DNA from: Spirochaetia bacterium | GTDB lineage: Bacteria > Spirochaetota > Spirochaetia > Treponematales > Breznakiellaceae | DNA length: 7,286 nucleotides | NCBI GenBank assembly: GCA_025997875.1 | Contig: BNVE01000170.1 | Location: 1-7,286, forward strand | Direction: 5' to 3' | Part shown: positions 7,271 to 7,286 of the stretch, in pieces | Numbering within the stretch: position 1 is the stretch's first letter | How the letters are laid out: the number at the start of each line of letters is the position of its first letter | Made by a program: the position numbers and the translations under genes | Notes under the pieces: generated by a model | What the model saw: the letters and a program-made list of their open reading frames with translations, nothing else | Database searches by the model: none | What the model was told of the DNA's origin: nothing

Positions 7271-7285
7271 GGAGAATTCGGAGAA
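7271..7285 (+). promoter_or_regulatory. Shine-Dalgarno-like GGAGAA, twice, at the window edge
   Basis: GGAGAA occurs at 7271-7276 and again at 7280-7285. A start codon for a diverging gene would be expected a few bases past 7286. Alternatively a TTG at 7244 opens a frame that runs to the edge, but it has no ribosome site. The gene's identity cannot be seen. Confidence 0.45.
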
Positions 7286-7286
7286 A

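Overview
The window carries seven protein genes in two converging blocks on GC-rich DNA, with AT-rich control DNA at the right end. The organism is a bacterium. The AspRS sequence (with AAHHMFSYP), the small LeuC/LeuD pair, the split chromate transporter and the palindrome-filled gaps would suit a GC-rich, host-associated spirochete of the Treponema group. That is my impression from family resemblance, not a proven assignment.

Left block, plus strand (1-2094): the 3' half of aspS (aspartyl-tRNA synthetase; its 5' part lies outside the window), followed after 4 bases by two short CHR-family genes that overlap by ATGA. Together the two encode a split, probably heterodimeric chromate/anion transporter. 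The tight spacing suggests one transcript.

Centre (2095-2276): a gap between converging genes, filled by an imperfect inverted repeat of about 147 bases with nested hairpins. It may be a small mobile or REP-like repeat, and it may also end transcription from both sides.

Right block, minus strand, read from right to left: an XRE-cupin transcription regulator, leuC, leuD, a CstA-family transporter, then a 4HBT (YbgC-like) thioesterase. The regulator, leuC and leuD are packed with gaps of 19 and 27 bases and each dehydratase gene has a strong Shine-Dalgarno site. A 136-base gap before cstA holds three perfect hairpins plus a weaker one. The block therefore looks like one regulated operon, with cstA possibly expressed differently because of the hairpins. 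Isopropylmalate-dehydratase-type genes beside a CstA-type (pyruvate/peptide) carrier and a ligand-sensing regulator, without leuA or leuB in view, suggest uptake and conversion of a small organic acid, or the citramalate branch of isoleucine synthesis. This is inference.

Right end (7087-7286): a strong sigma70-type promoter reads left into the regulator and a second reads right into a gene just past the window. Between them lie a perfect 9-bp dyad and two tandem copies of a 15-bp unit, good candidates for operators of the XRE-cupin protein.
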